DNA of 56,661 nt from Devosia nanyangense (GCA_016213505.1 JACRAF010000036.1:1-56661), one strand, 5' to 3'. Positions 35,787-45,026 are shown, numbered from the stretch's first letter. Numbers and translations: made by a program. Notes: a model not told the origin generated them from the letters alone.

Positions 35787-37316
35787 CTAGGCCCGCGGCC
35801 AGGTAACGTCGCGGTCGATGGGAAAGACCGGTCGCGGCAGGTGCTTGAAGTCGAAGCGCGACAGGATCGGCGACGACAGGCCCGGCGTGTCGACTTCGAT
35901 CACCTGGCCGGGCCCGAAGAACTCGTCGAACCCGGCGCGGAAATGGCCGCGCGATTTGACCACCACCGAGCGCGCCTTGCCGATGTCGATGCCCATCATT
36001 TCGAGGAAGACCGGGTCGGCGCACTGGTTGCGGATGGAAACCACCACCACCTTGACGCCGCCCAGATCGAGCAGCGCCGTGGTGCCGACATTGATCCGCC
36101 GGCCGGCATAGAAGCCGCGCCGTCCGACGCAATCGCCGTCGCGGATTCGGAGGACCGTCGCGTCCGCCTCGAAGCGCCGTGAGAACTGATCGGGCGGGGT
36201 ACGGTTGAACACCGCGCGAAATTTGACGCCTTCGCCCAGTTGTGCAGCCTCCGCGGCGAGCGCTGCGTCGTTGAAGATGCCGAGCACGGCGCCCTCGGCG
36301 CCCGCCTTGACCAGGGCTTCGAGGATCCAGGTGGTATTGCCATTGGCGCCGCCGCCGGGATTGTCGGCTACATCGGCGAGGATCACCGGCTGCTCCGACA
36401 TGTCCTCGCCGGAGCGCCTGGCCCGGGCGACCGCCGCCTCGAGCGAGGTGAGCCTTGGTTCGTAGCGCCGGTGGTCGCGCCAGGCGTATTCGGCGATGTC
36501 CATGGCCACGGCCTCGGCCGCCGGCTTGCCGCTGCGGGCCGTGACGATGATGGCGAGACCGTTCTTTGGGGTATCCGCATAAGCGAAGCCGCCAAGGATC
36601 GAGACGTTGACGATGTCGGCGGTTACCCTCGACTGACCATAGGCGATGAGGTCCGCATAGGGGCCCGTCTCGGTCAGCAGCGTCACCGTGGGCGGGGTGA
36701 CCGGCAGCCGGATGATCGCCGCCGATGGCCTGAGGCCGTTCAGCATCTCGACCATCGCCGCCGATGCGTCCTGTCCCCTTGCCACCATGTCGACATGGGG
36801 GTTGGTGCGATAGGCGATGATGGTGTCGACAGCCGCGACCATGCGGTCGGAGACATTGCCGTGCAGGTCGAGCGTCGCCACGATCGGCACCTCGGCGCCC
36901 ACCACTCGGCGCACCAGCTCGAAGATGGTGGCATCGGGGTCGCGATCCTCGGTGGTGATCATGGCGCCGTGATTGCAGATATAGACGCCGTCGAACGGCA
37001 GCCCCGCCGTCAGCCGGCGCTCCATCTCGGCGAGGGTCTCGACAAAGAAGCTGTGGTCGACGGGTCCGCCGGCCTCGACGAGGCCGATCAGGATCGGCAC
37101 CGGCTCCCACTCGATTGCATTGGCCGTCGCCGCGCAGAAGCTCAGCAGCTCGGCAGGAATGCGCGATTCGCTGCGGGTGAGTTCAGAACGGAATTCCTCG
37201 CCGGCCACATACAGCCGCCGCAGGAAGTCGTCGCGCGTCGTCACCGGGGCGAAGCTGTTGCTCTCCAGCATCAGGCCCAGCAGAGCAATCCGTTTCTTTT
37301 TGCGGTCGGCGGGCAT
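35787..37316 (-). CDS. M81/MlrC-family metallopeptidase-like protein
   Basis: About 509 residues with the MlrC layout: N-terminal domain with ESNSFAP (near the start), NHGAMITTEDRDPDA and LDLHGNVSD (metal-site His and Asp), followed by a C-terminal MlrC domain with ADVADNPGGGANGNTTWIL. Founding members degrade linear microcystin, but most homologues sit in catabolic clusters with transporters and have unknown substrates. The ATG at 37316 is preferred; an in-frame TTG two codons upstream also exists. It is likely cotranscribed with the DSD1-type gene. A role in D-amino acid or peptide use is an inference. Confidence 0.86.
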   Translation of the reverse strand: MPADRKKKRIALLGLMLESNSFAPVTTRDDFLRRLYVAGEEFRSELTRSESRIPAELLSFCAATANAIEWEPVPILIGLVEAGGPVDHSFFVETLAEMERRLTAGLPFDGVYICNHGAMITTEDRDPDATIFELVRRVVGAEVPIVATLDLHGNVSDRMVAAVDTIIAYRTNPHVDMVARGQDASAAMVEMLNGLRPSAAIIRLPVTPPTVTLLTETGPYADLIAYGQSRVTADIVNVSILGGFAYADTPKNGLAIIVTARSGKPAAEAVAMDIAEYAWRDHRRYEPRLTSLEAAVARARRSGEDMSEQPVILADVADNPGGGANGNTTWILEALVKAGAEGAVLGIFNDAALAAEAAQLGEGVKFRAVFNRTPPDQFSRRFEADATVLRIRDGDCVGRRGFYAGRRINVGTTALLDLGGVKVVVVSIRNQCADPVFLEMMGIDIGKARSVVVKSRGHFRAGFDEFFGPGQVIEVDTPGLSSPILSRFDFKHLPRPVFPIDRDVTWPRA

Positions 37317-37406
37317 GGGCAATCTCTACTCCGGTGCCCAAGACCTAGCAGCGACGCCCGACCGCAAACCAATGCAGGCTTCGCCTCGTCTGATGCGCGG
37401 CACGCA

Positions 37407-38324
37407 TCAGGCGGGCACGGCGTCCTTGCCGTCCTCGAGCACCGACCAGAGTTCCTCGGCCACCGGCGGCAGCGGCTCGCGCGGCCGATAGAGCCTGATC
37501 TCGACGGGGATATGCCATTCCTCGCCGCCGGCGGGCACCAGCGTCCCCGCGGCGAGTTCCTCACGGATGCTGCCGAGCGGCAGCCAGGCCATGCCGCGGC
37601 CCTCCCGGCTCATCGATTTGAGCACCGCCGCGAGGTGGGAGACGAACACCCGGTTGAGATGCACGGGCTTATCGAGGTGCGACAACATGTACTCGACGGC
37701 CCGCCCGATCGCCGATGTCTCGGCATAGGCGAGGTAGTGCACCGGCTCGTCGGCGGTGCCGGGGAGCCAGTCGATCGGCTGCCCTGCCGCGTCCGGCAAG
37801 GTGACCGGTACCAGCGTGTCGGTGCCGACGAGCTTCGAGGCAAAATGCGCCGACGGCAGGTTGATCTCGAGGGTCGGATGGGTGTGCGTGATCATGAAAT
37901 GGCAGTCCCCGCGCAGCAGCGATTGCACGCAGTCGGTGAACTGGTTCGAGTCGAGCCGGATGTTGAAGGCGTGGCTGCGCAGCTCGATGGCGCGGAGCCA
38001 GGCCGGAAAGAAGGTCAACGACAGGCTGTGCGTCGCGGCGAAGCGGATGGCCCCGGTCGACGCTTCGCCGACGCTGCGGGCCTCGTCGCGCCCCTGGTAG
38101 AGGCGGCGCAGCACATCCTCGGCGACCGGCCGGAAGCGCTCGCCGGCCGGGGTCAGGTGAATGGGCTGCGAGGTACGGTCGAACAGCGTGGCCCCCACCC
38201 ATTCCTCGAGGCTCTTGATGCGCCGGCTGAAGGCCGGCTGCGTCGTGTAGCGCGACTCGGCGGAACGGGAGAAGTTGCGGGTATCTACGAGGCTGAGGAA
38301 GTCTTCCAGCCAACGGATTTCCAT
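37407..38324 (-). CDS. LysR-family transcriptional regulator
   Basis: 305 residues: N-terminal winged HTH (MEIRWLEDFLSLVDTRNFSRSAES, TTQPAFSRRIKSLEEWVGATLFDR) and a C-terminal periplasmic-binding-like effector domain (about 90-300). It is divergent from the aldehyde dehydrogenase gene at 38504; LysR proteins usually regulate such a neighbour and themselves. The ATG at 38324 is chosen since the HTH begins at the first residue; a longer frame upstream is not needed. A T-N11-A box at 38405-38423 lies between the two genes. The inducer is unknown. Confidence 0.93.
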   Translation of the reverse strand: MEIRWLEDFLSLVDTRNFSRSAESRYTTQPAFSRRIKSLEEWVGATLFDRTSQPIHLTPAGERFRPVAEDVLRRLYQGRDEARSVGEASTGAIRFAATHSLSLTFFPAWLRAIELRSHAFNIRLDSNQFTDCVQSLLRGDCHFMITHTHPTLEINLPSAHFASKLVGTDTLVPVTLPDAAGQPIDWLPGTADEPVHYLAYAETSAIGRAVEYMLSHLDKPVHLNRVFVSHLAAVLKSMSREGRGMAWLPLGSIREELAAGTLVPAGGEEWHIPVEIRLYRPREPLPPVAEELWSVLEDGKDAVPA

Positions 38325-38404
38325 ATGCGGCGCGTCTCCCGGTCGGGTCGCGCGACAGCAAACGCCAATGCCGGTGCGCTGTCCAGCCCGGTCTGCCGCA
38401 CCCC

Positions 38405-38423
38405 GCATGCACAAAGCTCATGC
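38405..38423. promoter_or_regulatory. LysR-type T-N11-A operator candidate
   Basis: GCATGCACAAAGCTCATGC: 5-bp inverted arms GCATG/CATGC give GCAT-N11-ATGC, the LysR T-N11-A pattern. It lies 81 nt upstream of the regulator start and 81 nt upstream of the dehydrogenase start, midway in the divergent region. Confidence 0.55.
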
Positions 38424-38503
38424 TGCCATCCGGAAATCACATTCGTCATGAACTCGTCGGTCGCGCTACACACGCGCATCCAAAGCAGGTGGTAGGCTGG
38501 GAC

Positions 38504-39946
38504 ATGGCTGGTCAGATTCGCGACTACTGGCGCAACTTCATCGATGGCAAGTGGCTGGATGCCGCCGACGGGCGACGCATCGCGGTCACCGATCCGGCCA
38601 CCGGCGGGGTCATCGCCGAGGTGGCCCGCGGCGGCAGCGCCGACATCGACCAGGCGGTCGCCGCGGCGCGCCGGTGCTTCGACAGCCGTGCCCTGCTCGA
38701 GATGACGCCCGCCGCGCGCGGCGAGCTGATGTTCGAGATCGCCCGCCGGCTCGACGATTTCGCCGACGAGATCGCGCTCGTCGAAATGCACGACAACGGC
38801 AAGACCCTGGCCAATGGCTACAAGGAAGTCGAGCTGACGCAGCGCTACCTGCGCTATTATGGCGGGCTCGCCGACAAGCTCGAAGGCCGCCAGATCCCGC
38901 TGGGCGATGGCCTCGTCGATTACACCGTGCACATGCCCTATGGCGTGTCGGCCCAGATCGTTCCGTGGAACGGGCCGCTGCCGGTGGGCGCGCGCTCGAT
39001 CGCCTGCGCCCTGATCACCGGCAACACCGTGGTCCTTAAATCGCCCGAGGATTCCCCGCTCAGCCTGTTCCTGTTCGCCGAGGCCTGCGCCAAGGCCGGC
39101 GTCCCCGAGGGCGCGGTGAACATCGTCTGCGGTATCGGCGCCGAGGCTGGGGCAGCGCTGGTGTCGCATTCCGACATCGACCACATCGTCTTCACCGGAT
39201 CGGTGGCGACCGGCAAGAGCGTGCTGCGCGCCGCCGCCGAACGCGTCATTCCGGCGGTGATGGAACTCGGCGGCAAATCGGCCGGGATCGTCTATGCCGA
39301 CGCCGACCTCGAGCGCACGGCACGCAACGCGGCGCGGGGGATCTTTCATCACTCCGGCCAGATCTGCTCGGCCGCCTCGCGCCTCCTGGTGCACCGGTCG
39401 GTGCATGACGAACTCGTCGAGCGGCTGCGCGCCGAAGCTGTACGTCGCAGCGTCGGGCCGGGGATCGAAAGCTGCGACATGGGACCGGTCATTTCCCAGA
39501 GGCAGCTCGACCGCATCGAGGCGCTCTGCGACACCGGCGTCGCCGAAGGGGCGACCCTCGTCACCGGCGGCCACCGCCTCGAGCGCGCCGGCTTCTTCCT
39601 GCCGCCCACGATCTTCACCGGGGTCAGCCCTGACATGCAGATCGCCAACGAGGAGTTCTTCGGACCGGTTGTCGTCGTCCTGCCGTTCGACGAGCCCGAA
39701 GAGGCCATCCGCATCGCCAACGGCACCGACTACGGGCTTGCCGCCGGCGTCTTCACCCGCGACCTGAGGCTGGCTCACTGGACCGCCGACCGGCTTGTCG
39801 CCGGCCAGGTCTATGTCAACGACTGGTGGGTCGGCGGCGTCGAGACCCCCTTCGGCGGCGCCAAGCGCTCCGGCTACGGCCGCGAGAAAGGGCAGGAGGC
39901 CCTGCTCGGCTACGTGCAGACCAAGAACATTGGAATTCGGCTCTAG
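38504..39946 (+). CDS. NAD(P)-dependent aldehyde dehydrogenase
   Basis: 480 residues with ALDH motifs VPWNGPLP (cofactor), MELGGKSAGI with the general-base Glu, HHSGQICSAASR with the nucleophilic Cys, and EEFFGPVVVVLPF. The segment TPFGGAKRSGYGREKG near the end is usual. The substrate is unclear; the divergent LysR regulator and following SDR suggest a short pathway from alcohol to acid. The ATG at 38504 is preferred. A palindromic element (copy B) starts 2 nt after the stop codon and separates it from the SDR gene. Confidence 0.91.
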   Translation: MAGQIRDYWRNFIDGKWLDAADGRRIAVTDPATGGVIAEVARGGSADIDQAVAAARRCFDSRALLEMTPAARGELMFEIARRLDDFADEIALVEMHDNGKTLANGYKEVELTQRYLRYYGGLADKLEGRQIPLGDGLVDYTVHMPYGVSAQIVPWNGPLPVGARSIACALITGNTVVLKSPEDSPLSLFLFAEACAKAGVPEGAVNIVCGIGAEAGAALVSHSDIDHIVFTGSVATGKSVLRAAAERVIPAVMELGGKSAGIVYADADLERTARNAARGIFHHSGQICSAASRLLVHRSVHDELVERLRAEAVRRSVGPGIESCDMGPVISQRQLDRIEALCDTGVAEGATLVTGGHRLERAGFFLPPTIFTGVSPDMQIANEEFFGPVVVVLPFDEPEEAIRIANGTDYGLAAGVFTRDLRLAHWTADRLVAGQVYVNDWWVGGVETPFGGAKRSGYGREKGQEALLGYVQTKNIGIRL

Positions 39947-39947
39947 A

Positions 39948-40010
39948 GCGTTTCCAGGAAAAGTGCCAAGCGGTTTTCCGGTTCGGAAACGCGACAAATC
40001 AAAGACATAG
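39948..40010. repeat. Dispersed palindromic intergenic element, copy B
   Basis: A 45-nt core bounded by GCGTTTCC (39948-39955) and GGAAACGC (39985-39992) plus the tail GACAAATCAAAGACATAG. It matches copy A (4466-4528) at all but six of 63 positions, two of which are a compensatory pair in the outer stem. It begins 2 nt after the aldehyde dehydrogenase stop and ends 10 nt before the SDR start, so it lies within a probable operon. Confidence 0.8.
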
Positions 40011-40020
40011 GGACGGGCAC

Positions 40021-40788
40021 ATGCCATTCACGGAGTTTCGCGGCAAGGTGGTGATGATCACCGGGGCCAGCAGCGGCATCGGCGCCGCGCTCGCCCGTGC
40101 CTTCGGCGGCCATGGCGCCAAGGTGGGCGTGCACTGCAACACCCATCGCGACGAGGCCGAGCAGGTCGCGGCCGACATCCGCCTCTCCGGCGGCGAAGCG
40201 CTGGTGGTCGAGGCCGAGGCGGCCGACGACGCCGCGTTGCGGGCGGCCGTCAGGCAGGTGGCCGGGCAATTCGGCGGGCTCGATATCCTCGTCAACAATG
40301 CCGGCTCGATGCTCGGCCGGGTGCCCGTCGCGGAGGCCTCGCTGCAGCACTTTCACCGCGTCATCGACGTCAACCTGACCTCGGTGTTTTCCGCCTGCCA
40401 GGCGGCCCTGCCGATCATGCGCGCGCGGCATCGCGGCAACATCATCAATGTGACCTCGATCGCGGCGCGGACCGGGGGCGCCGCGGGAGCCGGGCTCTAT
40501 GCCGCCGCCAAGGCCGCGGTGAGTACGCTCACCCGCAATCTGGCCAAGGAGGAGGCGCCGCACAACATCCGGGTCAACGCCGTGTCGCCGGGGGTCATCA
40601 CCACGCCGTTCCACGACGCCGTGTCGACGCCGGCCCAGCTCGAGGCCGCCCGCGCGGCCATCCCCATGGGACGGCTCGGTACGGCCGAGGAGTGCGTGGG
40701 CACTTTCCTCTTTCTCGCCTCCGACACCCTGAGCCGTTATGTCGATGGCCAGATCATCGAGGTCAATGGCGGCCAGCTGATGCCCTAG
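40021..40788 (+). CDS. SDR-family oxidoreductase
   Basis: 255 residues with GASSGIG (cofactor), NNAG (position about 98), catalytic Ser in NVTSIAA and YAAAK (Tyr-x-x-x-Lys), and the C-terminal VDGQIIEVNGG. A classical SDR, likely a dehydrogenase of a sugar or hydroxy acid. It follows the aldehyde dehydrogenase by 74 nt, which is filled by repeat copy B; AGGGACGGGCAC gives a modest ribosome-binding site. The pairing suggests successive oxidation of an alcohol to an aldehyde and acid, though this order is inferred. Confidence 0.9.
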   Translation: MPFTEFRGKVVMITGASSGIGAALARAFGGHGAKVGVHCNTHRDEAEQVAADIRLSGGEALVVEAEAADDAALRAAVRQVAGQFGGLDILVNNAGSMLGRVPVAEASLQHFHRVIDVNLTSVFSACQAALPIMRARHRGNIINVTSIAARTGGAAGAGLYAAAKAAVSTLTRNLAKEEAPHNIRVNAVSPGVITTPFHDAVSTPAQLEAARAAIPMGRLGTAEECVGTFLFLASDTLSRYVDGQIIEVNGGQLMP

Positions 40789-40850
40789 CCCGGCCCGTCT
40801 CCGGTTCCGGCATCCGGCGACGCTGCGATTCGGACTGCCCGCGGTACGGA

Positions 40851-40878
40851 TTGTTGTTTCCGGGACTTGCTCTATAAG
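40851..40878 (+). promoter_or_regulatory. Promoter candidate of the diguanylate cyclase gene
   Basis: TTGTTG (40851-40856) and TATAAG (40873-40878) are 16 nt apart. The predicted start near 40885 coincides with a sequence (GGCAAGCATG...GCGGGGATC) that recurs just upstream of the gene at 47006. Confidence 0.45.
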
Positions 40879-40996
40879 TCTTCGGGCAAGCATGCTGCGG
40901 GGATCGCCGGGGCGCGGTCGCCGCGAAACCGGCGCCGCATGCATCGGTCAGGCCGATCGGCGGTCCGCGCGCCCCTGGACAAGGTCAGAGCCTCGA

Positions 40997-41923
40997 ATGG
41001 CCATCCCCAACATCCCGCCCGAACAGATGCGCAGCGCGCTCAAGGAACTGCAGCAGGCCGTTTACAATCACGAGCAATGGGCCGAGAACCTTCACGCCAC
41101 CCTGATCTGCCATTTGCCGCCCGATCTGCGGGACACCGGCACCGACGCGCATCGCAATTGCCGGTTTGGCCAGTGGTTCTACAGTGCCGGGGCGGCCGCG
41201 CTCGCCGACCATCCCGGCGTTGCCGAGATCGGCCACGAGCATGAGCGCATGCACCAATATGCGCGGACACTGCTGACCTCGTCGACGGGCGGCGTGCCCA
41301 TTTCGATCGGTGACTACGAGCGCTTCGTCTCGACGATGAAGCGCCTGCGCCTCGAGATCGAGACCGTCCAGAGCGAACTCCAGGATGCGCTCTATAACCT
41401 CGATCCATTGACCGGAACGCCGAGCCGTATCGGCATGCTGAGCAAGCTGCGCGAGCAGCACGAATTCGTGGTGCGCAAGGTGCGCCCCTGCACCGTTGCG
41501 ATGTTCGACCTCGATCACTTCAAGGCCGTCAACGACCAGTATGGTCACCTCACCGGAGATAAGGTGCTGGTCGATATCGCCCACTATATCGTGGCGCATC
41601 TGCGCCCCTACGACAAAGTGTTTCGCTACGGCGGCGAGGAGTTTCTGATCTGCCTGCCCGATACCGATGCGCAGACCGGACGCGACATCATCGACCGGCT
41701 GCGCGCCGAACTCGGCTCGCTGATGCACGCCGCCGCCGATGGCCGGACGTTTCAGGTCACCATCTCGTTCGGCGTGACCCTGCTCGACCCCGACATCCCC
41801 GTCGAACAGTCGATCGATCGCGCCGACAAGGCGCTCTATGTGGCCAAGGCGACGGGACGAAACCGCACCGTGATCTGGGACGCCTCGATGAACGGGACCC
41901 CCGAGCCCGCAGCGACAACCTGA
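40997..41923 (+). CDS. Diguanylate cyclase with N-terminal CZB zinc-sensing domain (DgcZ-like)
   Basis: 308 residues. The N terminus is a CZB domain: His25, Cys55 in NCRFGQWF, and His82/His86 in HERMH are the likely zinc ligands. The C terminus is a GGDEF domain with RYGGEEF (active-site loop) and FDLDHFKAVND (substrate/metal site). In E. coli DgcZ, zinc binding to this domain inhibits c-di-GMP synthesis; by analogy this enzyme links zinc to surface or motility behaviour. The ATG at 40997 is chosen; a longer in-frame start lies at 40892. The gene is convergent with hemN, 17 nt apart. Confidence 0.9.
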   Translation: MAIPNIPPEQMRSALKELQQAVYNHEQWAENLHATLICHLPPDLRDTGTDAHRNCRFGQWFYSAGAAALADHPGVAEIGHEHERMHQYARTLLTSSTGGVPISIGDYERFVSTMKRLRLEIETVQSELQDALYNLDPLTGTPSRIGMLSKLREQHEFVVRKVRPCTVAMFDLDHFKAVNDQYGHLTGDKVLVDIAHYIVAHLRPYDKVFRYGGEEFLICLPDTDAQTGRDIIDRLRAELGSLMHAAADGRTFQVTISFGVTLLDPDIPVEQSIDRADKALYVAKATGRNRTVIWDASMNGTPEPAATT

Positions 41924-41940
41924 CGCGCGGACCGTCCCGG

Positions 41941-43284
41941 TCACACCGCCAGTGAATAGCGCGCGCCGGCGACCAGCAGTCGTGCATCGAACACCGCCGC
42001 GATCGAGCGCACGAAGGGCTGTCCTTTGTCGCGCACGGCGAACAGGTCACCGCGGAACTCGACCAGCCCGTCGCGATCGTTGGCCACGGCCAGTTCCATC
42101 TCGGCGAGGATCGGCGCCGCCAGCGGCCCGAACTGCGCGACGAGTCCGGGCCGCGACACGCCGAAATCGCACATCAGGCGCTCGATGACATAGGCGCGCA
42201 CCCGGTCGCCGGCCTCGAGTGCAAAACCCTTGGCGATCGCCAGGCCGGAGGCGTTGGCCGCCTTCTGGTATTCGCCGGTGGCGACGATGTTCTGCGCATA
42301 GCCGCCAGGCAGCTGGCTGATGGCCGAGGCCCCGAGCCCGATCAGCGCCGTCGCGGCGTCGGTGGTGTAGCCCTGGAAATTGCGGTGCAGCACCCCCCGG
42401 CGCGCCGCCACCGCGAGGCTGTCCGCCGGCTTGGCATAGTGATCCATGCCCACCGCCTGGTAGCCGGCCGCGACCAGCGCCGCGCCCGCCGCCCGCGCCT
42501 GCTCGAAGCGGCCATGGATATCGGGCAGGGCCGCCTCGTCGATCATCTTCTGGTGCGTCTTCATCCACGGCACGTGGGCGTAGCCGAAGGCGGCGACGCG
42601 ATCGGGATCGAGCGACAGTACCTGCTCCACCGTGGATAGAACGCTGGCCACTGTCTGGTGCGGCAGGCCGTAGAGCACGTCGAGATTGACCGAGCCGACG
42701 CCGCGCTTACGCATGGCCATGACCACGTCGCGGGTCTGCTCGAAGCTCTGGATGCGGTTGACCGCTGCCTGCACCCGCGGATCGAAATCCTGCACCCCCA
42801 GGCTGGCCCGGGTGATGCCGATCGCCCCGAGCGCGTCGTAGCGCGCCTCGTCCATGTCGTTGGGGTCCATCTCGATGCTGTATTCGAGCTTGTCGGCGAA
42901 CGCGAAATTGGCCCGCAGCTGCGCGTCGAGCGCGATGATGTCATCCGGCTTCAGCATCGAGGGCGAGCCGCCGCCGAAATGCACCGCCACGACCTTGCCC
43001 CGCGCTTCTGCCGCTACCGCTTCGATCTCGGCGAACAGCGCCGTAAGATAGGTGGCGATCGGCTCGTAGCGCAGCGTCTGCTTGGTGTGGCAGCCGCAGA
43101 ACCAGCACAGCCGGTCGCAATAGGGAATGTGGAGGTAGAGCGAGAGCCCGGCTTCGGCCGGCAGTGCCCGGAGCCAGGAGCGGTAGAGGTCGTTGCCGAC
43201 GCCGGCATGGAAATGCGGAGCGGTGGGGTAGCTGGTGTAGCGCGGCACGGGTCGCGAATAGCGCTCGATCAGCTCACGTTCCAT
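41941..43284 (-). CDS. hemN: Oxygen-independent coproporphyrinogen III dehydrogenase
   Basis: 447 residues of radical-SAM type. The motif YCDRLCWFCGCHTK (CxxxCxxCxC) binds the 4Fe-4S cluster and is specific for true HemN rather than HemW. It is followed by VHFGGGSPS, SIEMDPND and LDVLYGLPHQ. It converts coproporphyrinogen III to protoporphyrinogen IX without oxygen. The ATG at 43284 is chosen; a longer frame starts at 43335. An FNR/FixK-type box lies about 76 nt upstream, in line with induction under low oxygen. Confidence 0.96.
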   Translation of the reverse strand: MERELIERYSRPVPRYTSYPTAPHFHAGVGNDLYRSWLRALPAEAGLSLYLHIPYCDRLCWFCGCHTKQTLRYEPIATYLTALFAEIEAVAAEARGKVVAVHFGGGSPSMLKPDDIIALDAQLRANFAFADKLEYSIEMDPNDMDEARYDALGAIGITRASLGVQDFDPRVQAAVNRIQSFEQTRDVVMAMRKRGVGSVNLDVLYGLPHQTVASVLSTVEQVLSLDPDRVAAFGYAHVPWMKTHQKMIDEAALPDIHGRFEQARAAGAALVAAGYQAVGMDHYAKPADSLAVAARRGVLHRNFQGYTTDAATALIGLGASAISQLPGGYAQNIVATGEYQKAANASGLAIAKGFALEAGDRVRAYVIERLMCDFGVSRPGLVAQFGPLAAPILAEMELAVANDRDGLVEFRGDLFAVRDKGQPFVRSIAAVFDARLLVAGARYSLAV

Positions 43285-43353
43285 GCCCAGTCTCCATCCG
43301 GCCCGCCGCACCGCAGCATAGGCTGGCCGTGGCACGGGGCCGGCTGGTCCTCT

Positions 43354-43367
43354 TTGAGGCGGATCAA
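43354..43367. promoter_or_regulatory. FNR/FixK-type box upstream of hemN
   Basis: TTGAGGCGGATCAA matches TTGATnnnnATCAA with one mismatch. Its centre is 76 nt upstream of the hemN start on the minus strand. hemN is a classical FNR/FixK target in rhizobia, which supports the site and, by extension, the other boxes in the window. Confidence 0.7.
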
Positions 43368-43435
43368 ACCGCCGCCGTGTCCTGGCGCAGAGATGGGGCA
43401 GGCGGGCGGTTTCTGTGCTGCGTCAGAGTGACCCG

Positions 43436-44905
43436 TCAGGCGATGCCGCCGAGGCAGACATATTTGATCTCGGTGAACTCATCGATGCCGTACTTGGAGC
43501 CTTCGCGGCCGAGGCCCGACGATTTGACCCCGCCGAACGGTGCCTCGGGGGTCGAGATCAGCCCGGTATTGACCCCCACCATGCCGTATTCGAGGGCTTC
43601 GGCGACGCGCCAGACGCGCGCCAGGTCGCGGGCATAGAAATACGATGCCAGCCCGAACTCGGTGTCGTTGGCCTGCCGGATCACGTCGGCCTCGTCGGTG
43701 AACCGAAACAGCGGCGCCAGCGGCCCGAACGTTTCCTCGCGCGCCACCAGCATGCCGGGCGTCACCTCGGTGAGAATGGTGGTCTCGAAGAACCGTCCGC
43801 CCAGCGCATGCGGATGCCCGCCCAGCATGATCTTGGCGCCCTTGGCCGTGGCGTCGTCGATGTGCTCCCGGACCTTGTCGACGGCCTTCGTATCGATCAG
43901 CGGGCCGAGCATCACGCCCTCGTCGAAGCCGCTGCCGATCTTCATCCGGCCGACAGCGGCCGTGAGCTTTTCGGCGAACGCGTCATAGACGCCGTCCTGC
44001 ACGTAGAGCCGGTTGGCGCACACGCAAGTCTGGCCGTTGTTGCGGAATTTCGCGATCAGCGCACCCTCGACCGCGGCATCGAGGTCGGCGTCGTCGAAGA
44101 CGATGAACGGCGCGTTGCCGCCCAGCTCCAGCGACAGCTTCTTGATCGTCGGCGCGCTCTGCGCCATCAGCTGCGCGCCGATCTCGGTCGAGCCGGTGAA
44201 GGTGATCTTGCGCACCACCGGGTTGGAGGTGAGCTCGGCCCCGATCTCGGCCGCCGATCCGGTGATCACGCTGAAGATCCCGGTCGGCAATCCGGCCCGT
44301 TCGGCCAGTACCGCCAGCGCAATGGCCGAGAACGGCGTCTGCGACGCGGGTTTCAGCACCATGGCGCAGCCCGAGGCCAGCGCCGGACCGGCCTTGCGCG
44401 TGATCATCGCATTGGGGAAGTTCCACGGCGTGATCGCCCCCACCACCCCGATCGGCTGCTTCAAGACGAGAATGCGCTTGTCGCGCTGGTGGCCCGGGAC
44501 GATGTCGCCATAGACCCGCCGCGCTTCCTCGGCGAACCACTCGATGAAGCTCGCGCCATAGGCGATCTCGCCGCGCGCCTCGGGGTAGGGCTTGCCCTGC
44601 TCGAGCGTCAGGATACGCCCGAGATCGTCCTGGTTGGCCATCATCAGATCATACCAGCGGCGCAGCAGATTGGAGCGTTCCTTGGCGGTGCGCCCCGCCC
44701 ACTCGATCTGCGCCAGGCGCGCCGCCTCGATGGCCCGGCGGGCCTCCGCCGCCCCCAGCCGCGGCACCCGGCCGACCAGCTCGCCATTGGCCGGATTGCG
44801 CACCTCGATTGCGGCGCGTCCCTCGGCCGCGATCCATTCGCCTGCCACATAAGCGGCTTCCCGAAGGAGGCCCGGATCGGTCAGTTTCGATGAGTGATTT
44901 GTCAT
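43436..44905 (-). CDS. gabD: NAD(P)-dependent succinate-semialdehyde dehydrogenase
   Basis: 489 residues, close to the GabD length, with ITPWNFPNAMITRKAGPALA, LELGGNAPFIVF (general-base Glu) and NNGQTCVCANR (nucleophilic Cys), the latter two being characteristic of the SSADH group. It oxidises succinate semialdehyde to succinate in GABA and related catabolism. Other semialdehydes (glutarate semialdehyde) remain possible. It is monocistronic here, on the minus strand, 120 nt upstream of the end of recQ. No GABA transaminase is adjacent. Confidence 0.9.
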   Translation of the reverse strand: MTNHSSKLTDPGLLREAAYVAGEWIAAEGRAAIEVRNPANGELVGRVPRLGAAEARRAIEAARLAQIEWAGRTAKERSNLLRRWYDLMMANQDDLGRILTLEQGKPYPEARGEIAYGASFIEWFAEEARRVYGDIVPGHQRDKRILVLKQPIGVVGAITPWNFPNAMITRKAGPALASGCAMVLKPASQTPFSAIALAVLAERAGLPTGIFSVITGSAAEIGAELTSNPVVRKITFTGSTEIGAQLMAQSAPTIKKLSLELGGNAPFIVFDDADLDAAVEGALIAKFRNNGQTCVCANRLYVQDGVYDAFAEKLTAAVGRMKIGSGFDEGVMLGPLIDTKAVDKVREHIDDATAKGAKIMLGGHPHALGGRFFETTILTEVTPGMLVAREETFGPLAPLFRFTDEADVIRQANDTEFGLASYFYARDLARVWRVAEALEYGMVGVNTGLISTPEAPFGGVKSSGLGREGSKYGIDEFTEIKYVCLGGIA

Positions 44906-45026
44906 GTCCTCGTCCTAGTCCCGGATCGATTGAAACGCCAGTGCCGCATCTGTTGGCCCCGGCGCAGCCGGTGCATCGTTCACCACCGCACGGCAACCAT
45001 CGGTCGGCACCGGCTAAAACCCCGCT

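Noticed and set aside
36240..38495. 751-codon plus-strand open frame opposite the M81 and LysR genes
   Set aside because: Spans two well-supported minus-strand genes and their intergenic region; Arg/Gly/Asp-rich shadow with no motif.
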